Shown: positions 1 to 7,289 of the stretch, in pieces
Position numbering within the stretch: the first letter of the stretch is position 1
Layout of the letters: the number at the start of each line of letters is the position of its first letter
Assembly (NCBI GenBank): GCA_947627335.1
Contig: CANQVQ010000059.1
Coordinates: forward strand, 1-10,553
Reading direction: 5' to 3'
Source of the DNA: an uncultured Clostridia bacterium
Lineage (GTDB): Bacteria; Bacillota; Clostridia; Oscillospirales; CAG-382
DNA: 10,553 bases
Program-made: the position numbers and the translations under genes
Notes under the pieces: model-generated
The model's input: the letters and a program-made list of their open reading frames with translations, nothing else
What the model was told of the DNA's origin: nothing
Database searches by the model: none

Positions 1-1
1 G

Positions 2-313
2 GTCAACATCTCCAAGGGGCAGAAGCAGCTTCTGACCATCGCACGCGCCATGCTCCCGGCGAGCCGTATGCTCATTCTCGACGAGGCGACCTCCAACGTC
101 GACTCCCGCACCGAGCGCAAGATCCAGGACGCCATGTCCGCGCTCATGCGGGGGCGGACCTGCTTCGTCATCGCCCACCGCCTCTCCACGATCCAGAACG
201 CCGACCTCATTCTCGTCGTCCGGGACGGCGACGTCGTCGAGCGAGGCACCCACGAGGAACTGCTGCGGCGGAACGGTTTCTACGCCTCCCTCTACCGTTC
301 GCAGTTCTCGTAA
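2..313 (+). CDS. ABC exporter ATP-binding domain, C-terminal fragment (5' truncated by window)
   Basis: This is the last ~103 residues of an ABC transporter nucleotide-binding domain, which hydrolyses ATP to drive export. The reading frame is open from base 2, so the true start lies outside the window. Visible in order are the signature motif (ISKGQKQLL, an LSGGQ variant), Walker B with catalytic glutamate and D-loop (MLILDEATSNVD), and the H-loop (CFVIAHRLSTIQNADLI). The tail VERGTHEELL is typical of the MdlB/MsbA-like multidrug or lipid exporter family, which usually has a fused membrane domain and often works as a heterodimer. Everything seen is intact. The substrate cannot be told from this part. 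The following lipoprotein hydrolase gene starts 25 nt after the stop on the same strand, so co-transcription is plausible but not proven. Confidence 0.93.
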   Translation, partial: VNISKGQKQLLTIARAMLPASRMLILDEATSNVDSRTERKIQDAMSALMRGRTCFVIAHRLSTIQNADLILVVRDGDVVERGTHEELLRRNGFYASLYRSQFS

Positions 314-338
314 ATCCGTAAAAAGGCAGGTTGACCGC

Positions 339-3218
339 ATGAAACACCGCATTTTTTCCCGTCTGCGCGTCTGCATCCTTCTGCTCGCCGCCCTCGCGCT
401 CGGCGTTTCCTGCGCGAGATCCACGGACGTCCCGCCGACGGACGAAAGCGCCGCGCCGCCCGAACCGACGGGTCCCGCCGGCGTCGCCCTGCGGGAGGAC
501 GGGGCGTGGAAACTGTATTCGCCGGAGGGGCGGACCGTCCTGACGGTCGCCGTGCGGGACGGGGAGCTCCGCTATACCCTTTCCCGGGACGGGAAGGTCT
601 TCTTGGAGGAGGGGGCGCTCGGGCTGACCGTCGACGGCGTTTCCTACGGCACGGCGCTCCGTGCGGACGGTTTGGGCGACGCGGTGAGCGAACTGCGGAC
701 GGACGTGCGGCGGGTGCTCGGTCGGGTCAGCGAAGCGAATGCGCCCTGCCTGTCCGTCTCCCTGCCGGTCGGCGAGGGCGAAACGGCGTTCACGCTGGAA
801 GCGCGGATCTTTGAAACCGGCGCGGCCTTCCGCTACCGCCTGCCCGGCGACGGGGAACGCACCGTGGAAAGCGAGCAGACCTCCTTCGCGCTTCCCGCCG
901 GAAGCCTCCTTTGGGCGGGCGGCACGCACATCTACTACGAAAGCAGGATCGAAGCCCACCTGCCCTCGCGGGAAAACACGACGACGCTCGGACTGCCCGC
1001 GACGGTCGCGCTCGACGACGGGCGGTACGTCGCCCTGCTGGAAGCGGACCTTGCCGCCTACGCGGGGATCTGCCTGCGCTGGACGGACGCGAACCGCTAT
1101 ACGGCGGATTTTTCCCGCGACGGCGCGGAAAACGTCCGCTTCACGGTGACCGGCGAGATCCTGACCCCGTGGCGGGTGCTTGCGGTGGCGGACGACCTGA
1201 ACGAACTGGTGAACAACACTATGCTTTACCAGCTCTGCGAACCGGCGGACGAAGAACTGTTCGCGGACGACTGGGTCAAACCCGGGCGGGCGGTCTGGTC
1301 GTGGATCACCGGTCGGACCACCGACCGCGTGACCCCGGAGCTGATGCGCTCGTATACGGACGCGGCGGGTGCGCTGGGGTTCGAGTACAACCTTATCGAC
1401 GAGGGCTGGGTGTATTGGGACGACTATGAGACCGTCCTGCAGGAACTTTCCGAACAGGGCAAGGCGCTCGGCGTGGGGCAGTTCCTCTGGACCGGCGTCA
1501 CCGCCGGGGCGGGCTTCCGCAACGGCATCCGTTCGGCGGAGGACGCGGAAGAATTCCTCTCGCTGCTTGCGAAAACCGGTATGTCCGGCGGAAAGATCGA
1601 CTTTTTCCCGCAGGAAACCGTCGTCGGGAACGGGGTGGACCTTTACCGACAAATTTTGCAATCGGCGGCGGAAAAACGGCTTCTGATCGATTTCCACGGC
1701 TGCAACAAGCCGACCGGCTACGACGTGACCTGGCCAAACGAACTGGGGCGGGAGGCGATCCTCGGGCTGGAATCCACCGCCGTCACCGACCTGCGCACGC
1801 AGGCGCAGATGTTCACGACGCAGGTGTTCACCCGCAACCTGGCGGGGCACGCGGACTTCACCCCCGCCGTCGATACCGCTTTCCACCTCGCGCAGCTGGT
1901 GCTGACGGATTCCCCGCTGCAGGTGCTCGGCACCGACCCGGAGACCCTGCTCGAACTCCCGACGCTGGAGATGGTCAAGAGCGTCCCGACGGTCTGGAAG
2001 CGCACGGTCGTGCTGGAGCCCAGCCGCATCGGGTCGGCGGCGGTCTTTGCGCGGGAAAGCGAAAGCGGGAGCTGGTTCGTCGGCGGGATCAACTACCAGT
2101 CCGTCAAACGAACGGTCACGCTGGACCTTTCCGAGTTCCTCGGCGACGGGACCTACCGCATGGAGCTTTGGACGGACGCGGAAAGCGGTCTTGCGAAGGA
2201 GGTCCGCAGCGTCACGAAAGCGGACGTCGTCGAGATTCCGTTCCCGGCGGTCAGCGGATTCCTCGTGCGGTTTGACCGCGTGACGCTCTCGCAGTACGGC
2301 GGGGAGCTGTACGACGGGCTTCCCGTCCTCGCCGAACTCGCCGACCCGTCCGCCGCGGCGGTCTACACGCTCGACGGCAGTCAGCCGGGCGAGGATTCCG
2401 CCCGGATCGTTTCCGGGCAGCCGCTCCCGATCACCGAAAGCTGCACCCTGCGCGTCCGCATTCTGGACGGCGACGGAGCGGGCAGCGAGCTTTCCTGTCG
2501 GTTCGTGGAAGGCACTTCGCCCCGCGTGCGGGTTCAGACCGACGAGGACGATTCCGGCGTGACCGTCGCCCTCCTTCCCAATTTTTCCGCCCCGCTGCAC
2601 TACACCGCCGACGGCAGCGAACCGAACGCGGATTCCCCGGTCTACGGCGAACCGCTTTCCCTCGGCGCCGGCGGAATGCTACGGCTGTACGCCGAACCGG
2701 ACGGGCAGACCTTCCGCCTCGACCGCTACATTTCGGCGTCCCGCCTGACCGAAACGCAGCCGGACCTCCAACTGACCGACGCCGACTGGCTGAGCGCCAC
2801 GACCGGCTACCCCGGCGACCCGGCGACCAAAGACCGCAACACCAAGAACAACCCGATCACCATCGACGGGACCGTCTATTCCCGTGGGCTGGGCACGAAC
2901 GCGGTCGGTTCGTTCACCTACGCCGTCCCGGACGGGGCGAAGCGGTTCGTCGCGGTCTGCGGCATCGACGACAACGCGAAGGTGGACGCGAACTACGTCA
3001 TGGCGAGTTCGCAGATCCTCGTGTCCTTCGGCGGGACCGGTTTGGACCCGGGGCAGGTCTATTATCGGACGCGCACGTTCGTTTACGGGGAAAAGGTGCT
3101 GCTGGAGCTGTCCGTCCCGGCGGGTGCGGAGACGATCACGATCACCTGCGGGGACGCGGGGGACGGGAACACCTGCGACAACGTCTCCCTCGGCAACCCC
3201 GGCTGGATGTTCTCGTGA
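339..3218 (+). CDS. Lipoprotein glycoside hydrolase family 97 with two CHB_HEX_C-like domains and NPCBM domain
   Basis: A 959-residue secreted, probably membrane-anchored glycosidase. The signal peptide is basic (MKHRIFSRLR), then hydrophobic, ending in LGVSC with the putative lipidated Cys at residue 25. Residues ~45-300 match the GH97 N-terminal beta-sandwich (LRYTLSRDGK, EEGALGLTVDG). The (beta/alpha)8 barrel follows, with PGRAVWSW (315), KIDFF (419-423), FHGCNKPTG (452-460), WPNELGRE (465-472) and the FTRNLAGHADFTP stretch. GH97 enzymes are alpha-glucosidases or alpha-galactosidases. As I recall, retaining members use an Asp in the KxDF position, which here is D421, so a retaining alpha-galactosidase-type mechanism is my inference. 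Two Ig-like CHB_HEX_C repeats follow (~650-705 and ~732-785; YTLDGSQP and YTADGSEP), then an NPCBM/CBM51-like domain (~811-958; DADWLSATTGY, YSRGLGTNAVGSFTY, GIDDNAK). The start is supported by AGGCAGG eight bases upstream. The full-length frame shows no damage. Confidence 0.9.
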   Translation: MKHRIFSRLRVCILLLAALALGVSCARSTDVPPTDESAAPPEPTGPAGVALREDGAWKLYSPEGRTVLTVAVRDGELRYTLSRDGKVFLEEGALGLTVDGVSYGTALRADGLGDAVSELRTDVRRVLGRVSEANAPCLSVSLPVGEGETAFTLEARIFETGAAFRYRLPGDGERTVESEQTSFALPAGSLLWAGGTHIYYESRIEAHLPSRENTTTLGLPATVALDDGRYVALLEADLAAYAGICLRWTDANRYTADFSRDGAENVRFTVTGEILTPWRVLAVADDLNELVNNTMLYQLCEPADEELFADDWVKPGRAVWSWITGRTTDRVTPELMRSYTDAAGALGFEYNLIDEGWVYWDDYETVLQELSEQGKALGVGQFLWTGVTAGAGFRNGIRSAEDAEEFLSLLAKTGMSGGKIDFFPQETVVGNGVDLYRQILQSAAEKRLLIDFHGCNKPTGYDVTWPNELGREAILGLESTAVTDLRTQAQMFTTQVFTRNLAGHADFTPAVDTAFHLAQLVLTDSPLQVLGTDPETLLELPTLEMVKSVPTVWKRTVVLEPSRIGSAAVFARESESGSWFVGGINYQSVKRTVTLDLSEFLGDGTYRMELWTDAESGLAKEVRSVTKADVVEIPFPAVSGFLVRFDRVTLSQYGGELYDGLPVLAELADPSAAAVYTLDGSQPGEDSARIVSGQPLPITESCTLRVRILDGDGAGSELSCRFVEGTSPRVRVQTDEDDSGVTVALLPNFSAPLHYTADGSEPNADSPVYGEPLSLGAGGMLRLYAEPDGQTFRLDRYISASRLTETQPDLQLTDADWLSATTGYPGDPATKDRNTKNNPITIDGTVYSRGLGTNAVGSFTYAVPDGAKRFVAVCGIDDNAKVDANYVMASSQILVSFGGTGLDPGQVYYRTRTFVYGEKVLLELSVPAGAETITITCGDAGDGNTCDNVSLGNPGWMFS

Positions 3219-3219
3219 G

Positions 3220-3384
3220 CCGGCGGCGAAAATGCGGTTGCTCGGCTTCGATGTTGATCACCGCTTCATCCGCCGGACCGAAAACAGGGAACGATTCGTG
3301 ACCGCTATTGACCTCGTAATCTTTGCCCGGACGCTCGGCGTTTCAATCTCCGAAATTTTGTCGGCGGAGAATGCCGCGTTATCA
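3220..3384 (+). pseudogene. Remnant of an XRE-type helix-turn-helix regulator (C-terminal part of the domain)
   Basis: Directly after the GH97 stop, another frame (codons at 3232, 3235 and so on) reads KMRLLGFDVDHRFIRRTENR and then RFVTAIDLVIFARTLGVSIS. This resembles the second half of cro/C1-type HTH domains, which commonly read like 'lLGfdidrstIsriEnreR.VtdiEL..lAraLGVsisElL'. No start codon with a ribosome binding site, first helix or complete domain is present, and after ~3384 the frame turns to low-complexity sequence. I read it as the decayed 3' part of a regulator gene, perhaps left by the event that brought in the nuclease downstream. The family match is from memory. A chance open frame is possible, but the ordered motif over ~45 residues argues against it. 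Confidence 0.5.
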
Positions 3385-3401
3385 TTCCTCTTCATAATTC
3401 A

Positions 3402-3460
3402 CGCGTGCAGGGTGCCGATTTGGTACATGGTCCCCGGCACGCGACATTTTTTTCTTTTTT
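3402..3460 (+). terminator. Probable rho-independent terminator downstream of the GH97 gene
   Basis: CGCGTGC (3402-3408) pairs perfectly with GCACGCG (3437-3443). After one A.G mismatch, GGG (3410-3412) can pair with CCC (3433-3435), leaving a ~20-nt loop. The stem is followed by ACA, then seven T (3447-3453), C, and six T (3455-3460). An alternative stem GTGCCG/CGGCAC (3412-3417/3435-3440) is also possible. The position fits termination of the ABC/GH97 transcript before the nuclease promoter. The three-base gap before the T-run and the long loop keep confidence moderate. Confidence 0.6.
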
Positions 3461-3557
3461 CGGGAATTTTTTCGATGCGTTATGGGAGGAACAATGATCC
3501 TTCTGCCCCCTGCGTCCACCGCTTGCGCCGATACGTTAAAAACATTCGACACCCGGA

Positions 3558-3587
3558 TTGACAGCGGGACGTGCCGTGTGTTAGAAT
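3558..3587 (+). promoter_or_regulatory. Strong sigma-70/sigma-A-type promoter for the nuclease gene
   Basis: A perfect -35 hexamer TTGACA (3558-3563) is separated by 18 bases from TAGAAT (3582-3587, one mismatch to TATAAT). Transcription would start near 3594, giving a ~73-nt leader to the nuclease start at 3667. Together with the terminator upstream this makes the nuclease its own transcription unit. No operator repeats stand out around the hexamers. The stretch 3461-3557 shows nothing else I can name. Confidence 0.72.
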
Positions 3588-3666
3588 GGAGACAGCGGGA
3601 CCCGAATCCGATCGGCTGCATTGATCCGGATTTCCCGTCATGTAAAACGTTCAGGAGGAAAAGAAA

Positions 3667-5007
3667 ATGCTCATTCTGGAAAAAATGTATACCGGCAGAT
3701 ATATTTCACAATGGGGCAATTTGGGACATGAAGCGATCAATTTGATCCCTGCGGACGACGGGAAGTTTTATATTTGGCTGAATGCGAACGGGACCGTGCC
3801 GGAGAACAGGAAAGCGGATGTCAGGAACTGCACGGTCCTCATGCTCCACGGCATCGATTCCAAACATTACAAGGTTATCGGCAAGGCCGAGGAATGCGAA
3901 CCGTGCGAGGCTGCTTCAATAAGTCACACATGGACAAAAAGAGGCGAAGAAGAACGGAACAAAAAGGAACGATACGAAAGTCAGAAAAAGCTGGGCGTTA
4001 CCTATAACCGCAAATGCCCCATGGACGACATTTATGACGAAAAAGACATATTTGCCACATTTACGGCAAAGCGCGTGTGGGAAGTGAAAAAAGCCATTTA
4101 CATAACCACCGAAGAATCCGACGAGGACGAGGAAAACGGGATCTATTATGCGGATTTCCAATTCGGTCAGCAGCTTCGCAAATACATTGACGACGACAGC
4201 TCCTTTCGGAAAATTTTGGACGGCGAAAACTGGAAAGAGATCCCGCACGACATAAAAAGCATCCCTGCGGAAGTGCGGGAGCCAAGTTTTAACTTTTTCA
4301 AACTGCTCGGCAAAGAAAAGGACGAACTTGCGTTCAGCAATGCGCTTTCCTATTTTATCCGAAAGTCCGGTATCGATCGTTTCCTGAAGGAAGGTCTGCC
4401 GTGGGAGAAGGAGTTTCCGAATGACGACTATAAAATCGAGCGGGAAAAACACAACATGGATATTTCCTTTTGGGGCAAAAACAACGTCGTTATCTTAGAA
4501 AACAAAATCGACGCCAACATCACCGACGGAACGAAAAGCAAAGAAAGCCAAATCCGAAACGCCGTTCGATCCTACTGCGACGAAGGGAAGCAAGGCGAGA
4601 TAGCGGATGCCATAAACTCTGTCATAGACGGGAGTTCGGGCGAACCGTCGCAGCTTAGCAAATATTATATCTACGCGGTTGCCTATTTGTTGAAACAGGG
4701 TGTGGAGCAGGATGAAATCAAGAACCGTATCCATTGTTTTCTGCTGACCCCGGAATATGCAAAAAATATGTTCAAAACCAAAGACAAGAAGTACCTTATC
4801 GGCGAAAAATACCGGGGAATCACCTATCAGAGCATTTGCGAATATTTTGACAAAGTATCGCATGAGGACAAAAATCCGCTTGCGGACGAACCGTATTATG
4901 AGGGTTTTCGCTCGGCGTTGGAACCCTTACAAAAGGAGGTCAACAACGAGCTGGAAGAAGAGATGAAATATTTGTTTTACAATAAAATAGGTCTTATAGA
5001 AAATTAG
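3667..5007 (+). CDS. PD-(D/E)XK nuclease superfamily protein with unrecognised N-terminal domain
   Basis: A 446-residue protein. AGGAGG lies eight bases before the ATG, so the start is well supported. The C-terminal half has the layout of a PD-(D/E)XK nuclease core: E220 in a helix (KDELAFSNALSYF), D265 (NMDISF), E278-N279-K280 (VVILENKID), then Q295...Y303 (SQIRNAVRSY), a common follow-on motif in this superfamily. This should be a metal-dependent nuclease domain of the PDDEXK_4 kind, by remembered pattern. Residues 1-~205 form a separate region that I do not recognise. It begins with LGHEAINLI (19-27) and aromatic beta-strand-like sequence (KFYIWLNANGTV, 33-44), and has an acidic run (E149-E156). 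There is no signal peptide or membrane segment, so it is probably cytoplasmic. The gene is clearly AT-richer than its neighbours: I hand-counted 23 GC of 60 at 4441-4500 and 30 of 60 at 4621-4680. This suggests horizontal acquisition. A role in anti-phage restriction is inference only. Confidence 0.8.
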   Translation: MLILEKMYTGRYISQWGNLGHEAINLIPADDGKFYIWLNANGTVPENRKADVRNCTVLMLHGIDSKHYKVIGKAEECEPCEAASISHTWTKRGEEERNKKERYESQKKLGVTYNRKCPMDDIYDEKDIFATFTAKRVWEVKKAIYITTEESDEDEENGIYYADFQFGQQLRKYIDDDSSFRKILDGENWKEIPHDIKSIPAEVREPSFNFFKLLGKEKDELAFSNALSYFIRKSGIDRFLKEGLPWEKEFPNDDYKIEREKHNMDISFWGKNNVVILENKIDANITDGTKSKESQIRNAVRSYCDEGKQGEIADAINSVIDGSSGEPSQLSKYYIYAVAYLLKQGVEQDEIKNRIHCFLLTPEYAKNMFKTKDKKYLIGEKYRGITYQSICEYFDKVSHEDKNPLADEPYYEGFRSALEPLQKEVNNELEEEMKYLFYNKIGLIEN

Positions 5008-5012
5008 GCGAA

Positions 5013-5080
5013 TTTCCGCAGCAAAGCACGGTACGCTCCGCAGGACGGGCGAGCCGAAAGGCTCGTATGCGGAAAAGTAC
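5013..5080 (+). other. Nested/competing RNA hairpins between nuclease and AAA+ genes
   Basis: CGAGCC-GAAA-GGCTCG (5050-5065) is a perfect 6-bp stem with a GNRA tetraloop. Around it, CCGCA (5038-5042) pairs with TGCGG (5068-5072), and GTAC (5031-5034) with GTAC (5077-5080). Alternatively, TTTCCGCA (5013-5020) makes a perfect 8-bp stem with TGCGGAAA (5068-5075), so 5068-5072 has two possible partners. No T-run follows, so this is not an ordinary intrinsic terminator. It could be a 3'-end stabiliser of the nuclease mRNA, a regulatory switch or a small RNA. No known riboswitch class was recognised. Confidence 0.5.
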
Positions 5081-5130
5081 GCGAAGAAAACGGTCCGGCT
5101 CGTCATGTCCCTTTTTCGGTGCATTGGATC

Positions 5131-5139
5131 TGGTATATT
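5131..5139 (+). promoter_or_regulatory. Extended -10 promoter element upstream of the AAA+ gene
   Basis: TGGTATATT is an extended -10 (TGn plus TATATT at 5134-5139), placed 50 bases before the AAA+ start codon. No good -35 is seen; the T-rich CTTTTT near 5111 is a poor match, which is acceptable for an extended -10. The same 12 bases TGGTATATTGAA occur on the minus strand upstream of the nucleotidyltransferase gene. Confidence 0.45.
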
Positions 5140-5189
5140 GAAGAAGCAGAAAGAACAGACCCGACGAAGCCGAAAAAGGAGGAGCGACC

Positions 5190-7205
5190 ATGCTTTTTTA
5201 CAAAATCGAGGCGATTGCCGACGAAAACTTTATCGACGCGAGCGACAGCCGCACGGCGCGGGAAGTGCGCCGCAATCTTTCCGCAAGGTGCGAAAAATTC
5301 AACCGTCGGCAGGAGGAAAACACGTTTTGCTTTCTGTCCGGCGTCGATGGCAACGCCGTCACGGCAGGAGCGATCTTCGCGCATCCGATCGGGGTCGACG
5401 CGGTGATCTCCGCATTTTTCGGGGCGATCGGTCTGTCCGCCCGCGACAGGTCCGTAACCGAAATTGTCATAAGCGAAATGGAGAAACTCCTCTCCGCCGC
5501 CAACCGGCAGGATTTTATCGATGACGACGACGAGATCAAGGAAAAATTCGGGCTGGACAAGATCACCGGTCGTTTCGGTCGACCGTTTCCGTTCGGGGAA
5601 AATCTGATCGTCGACCGCAGCCGCGGAAAGATCCTGCAGTGCGCGAAAAAGTATCTGATGAACGCCACCTTTCCGCCCGAGATCGACCGCATTTATTCCG
5701 CGGCTGCCGCCCCGAACTTCAAGGGGTACGGTCACCCGGTCCACTATCTGCTGGAGACCGACGACGCCGAGACCCGCAGGGAGATCTGTCGGCTGCTGCT
5801 CTCCGCGCTCTACGCGAATCACCGGCTTGAAAACCGAAGGTACGGCTTCCTGGACCTCAAAGCGGATACGGACCTTTCCAAACTTTCTTACGACGCGCTC
5901 TACCGGGCGAGCTTTGGCGGTGCGGTCATCGTGCGGTATCTTTCGGAAGCCGACGCGGAGGAATCCGACACGACCCTGCGCGACGGCGAGAACGTCGAGA
6001 TCATCTGCGAGACCGCAAAGCGCTACCGCAACCGCGTGCTTACGGTATTTTGCCTGCCGCGGGCGTGCGAAAATCTGAAGCGGATGTTTTACGAAAACCT
6101 CGGGACGGTTTCGCTGGTCGAACTGCGGGAGGAATTTGCCGACGCCGCACAGACGAAGGCTTTCCTGAAAATGCTCGCCGGGGAGGCGGGCGTGCGAACC
6201 GATAAAAAGCTCTTTGAAAAGCTGGAGGAGGACCGCGGCTACCTCGCGCCGGAGCTGCACGCCCGATTTGACGAGTGGTACAACGACAAGCTGAAAAACG
6301 ACGTTTATCCGCAGTATAAAGGGATCTCCGCCGTAAAGACGGAAATCGCCCTGTCCTCCCCGCGGGGCAGCGCGTATGACCGCCTGCGGGAGATGGTCGG
6401 GCTGGACGGCGCCAAAAGCGTTCTGGAAAAGGCGCTGCGTTCCTGCAAAATGCAGAAGCTCTACGCCGACAGGGGGTTCCCGCACGACCGATTTTCCATG
6501 CACATGGTCTTTACGGGCAATCCCGGCACCGCCAAAACGACGGCGGCACGGCTGTTCGCCCGAATTTTGAAGGACAACGGCGTGCTCTCCCGCGGACAGC
6601 TTGTGGAAGTGGGGCGGGCCGACCTCGTCGGGAAATACGTCGGATGGACGGCAAATCTGGTGCAGTCCAGATTCAAGGCGGCGCTCGGCGGCGTGCTCTT
6701 TATCGACGAGGCGTATTCGCTGGTGGAAAAGGACGGACTTTACGGCGACGAGGCGATAAACACCATCGTGCAGGAAATGGAAAACCACCGCGAGGAGGTC
6801 GTCGTCATCTTCGCGGGGTATCCCGAGCCGATGGAGCGCTTTCTCAACAAGAATCCCGGGCTTCGCTCCCGCATTGCGTTCCATGTGCCCTTTGACGATT
6901 ACAGCACGCAGGAGCTTTGCGAGATTGCCCGGCTTATGGCAGAGCAAAAATCGCTTCGCCTTACCGACGGCGCCGCCGAAAAGCTGGCGCAGGTGTTTGA
7001 CGTCGCCCGCAAACGCGAAGATTTCGGCAACGGTCGATACGTCCGCAATACGCTGGAGCAAGCGCAGATGAATCAGGCTTCTCGGCTGCTTGCGGTCCCG
7101 GTCGACAAGATCACCGACCGCGAGCTTATGACGATCCGTGCGGAGGATATTCCCCTCCCGCCGCAGACCGCGCCCGGGACCAGACGGATCGGCTTCAACG
7201 CCTGA
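5190..7205 (+). CDS. AAA+ ATPase of the CbxX/CfxQ (SpoVK-like) family with degenerate N-terminal AAA module
   Basis: A 671-residue cytoplasmic ATPase, presumably a remodeller of protein complexes with unknown client. AAGGAGG seven bases before the ATG sets the start. The C-terminal AAA+ module (~395-650) is canonical CbxX: Walker A GNPGTAKT (443-450; Ala in place of the usual last Gly, K449 kept), Walker B VLFIDEAYSL (D506, E507), AGYPE sensor region (~542-546), arginines in NPGLRSR (R559, R561), and GNGRYVRN (R616, R619). Residues ~175-340 look like a second AAA fold that has lost its motifs: GHPVHYLLETDD at the Walker A place (181 on) and GGAVIVRYLSE at the Walker B place (243 on). The first ~130 residues (FIDDDDEIKEKFGL near 110-124) form a further domain that I remember from Clostridia homologues but cannot name. 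It is GC-rich like the host genes, unlike the nuclease upstream, so I treat it as chromosomal. A functional link to the nuclease is unproven. Confidence 0.88.
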   Translation: MLFYKIEAIADENFIDASDSRTAREVRRNLSARCEKFNRRQEENTFCFLSGVDGNAVTAGAIFAHPIGVDAVISAFFGAIGLSARDRSVTEIVISEMEKLLSAANRQDFIDDDDEIKEKFGLDKITGRFGRPFPFGENLIVDRSRGKILQCAKKYLMNATFPPEIDRIYSAAAAPNFKGYGHPVHYLLETDDAETRREICRLLLSALYANHRLENRRYGFLDLKADTDLSKLSYDALYRASFGGAVIVRYLSEADAEESDTTLRDGENVEIICETAKRYRNRVLTVFCLPRACENLKRMFYENLGTVSLVELREEFADAAQTKAFLKMLAGEAGVRTDKKLFEKLEEDRGYLAPELHARFDEWYNDKLKNDVYPQYKGISAVKTEIALSSPRGSAYDRLREMVGLDGAKSVLEKALRSCKMQKLYADRGFPHDRFSMHMVFTGNPGTAKTTAARLFARILKDNGVLSRGQLVEVGRADLVGKYVGWTANLVQSRFKAALGGVLFIDEAYSLVEKDGLYGDEAINTIVQEMENHREEVVVIFAGYPEPMERFLNKNPGLRSRIAFHVPFDDYSTQELCEIARLMAEQKSLRLTDGAAEKLAQVFDVARKREDFGNGRYVRNTLEQAQMNQASRLLAVPVDKITDRELMTIRAEDIPLPPQTAPGTRRIGFNA

Positions 7206-7222
7206 ATCTCGGAAATATTGAT

Positions 7223-7271
7223 AAAAAATCAGCCGATCGAACGGGTTTTCCCCAATCGGCTGAATTTTTTT
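7223..7271. terminator. Bidirectional rho-independent terminator between convergent genes
   Basis: TCAGCCGAT (7229-7237) pairs perfectly with ATCGGCTGA (7255-7263). The 17-nt loop contains an inner GGG-TTTT-CCC hairpin (7243-7252). Seven T follow on the plus strand (7265-7271), and six A precede the left arm (7223-7228), giving a T-run on the minus strand. It lies between the AAA+ stop (7205) and the stop of the minus-strand nucleotidyltransferase (7290), serving both. Confidence 0.9.
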
Positions 7272-7289
7272 GCCTTCTCTTTTACGGCG

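Noticed and set aside
207..2600. 797-residue open frame on the minus strand opposite the GH97 gene
   Set aside because: Its protein is Arg/Gly/Asp-rich with no motif, and the opposite frame encodes a full GH97. Long antisense frames are common in GC-rich coding DNA.
3385..3561. Continuation of the HTH remnant frame to 3561 as one gene with it
   Set aside because: The sequence becomes low-complexity and passes through the terminator hairpin and the -35 box, so the open frame is probably accidental.
3482..3745. Small 87-codon plus-strand frame before and into the nuclease gene
   Set aside because: It crosses the promoter and the ribosome binding site of the nuclease, and has no ribosome binding site or recognisable content of its own.
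5103..7061. 652-residue minus-strand frame opposite the AAA+ gene
   Set aside because: No domain pattern; the plus strand has all AAA+ motifs and a good ribosome binding site.
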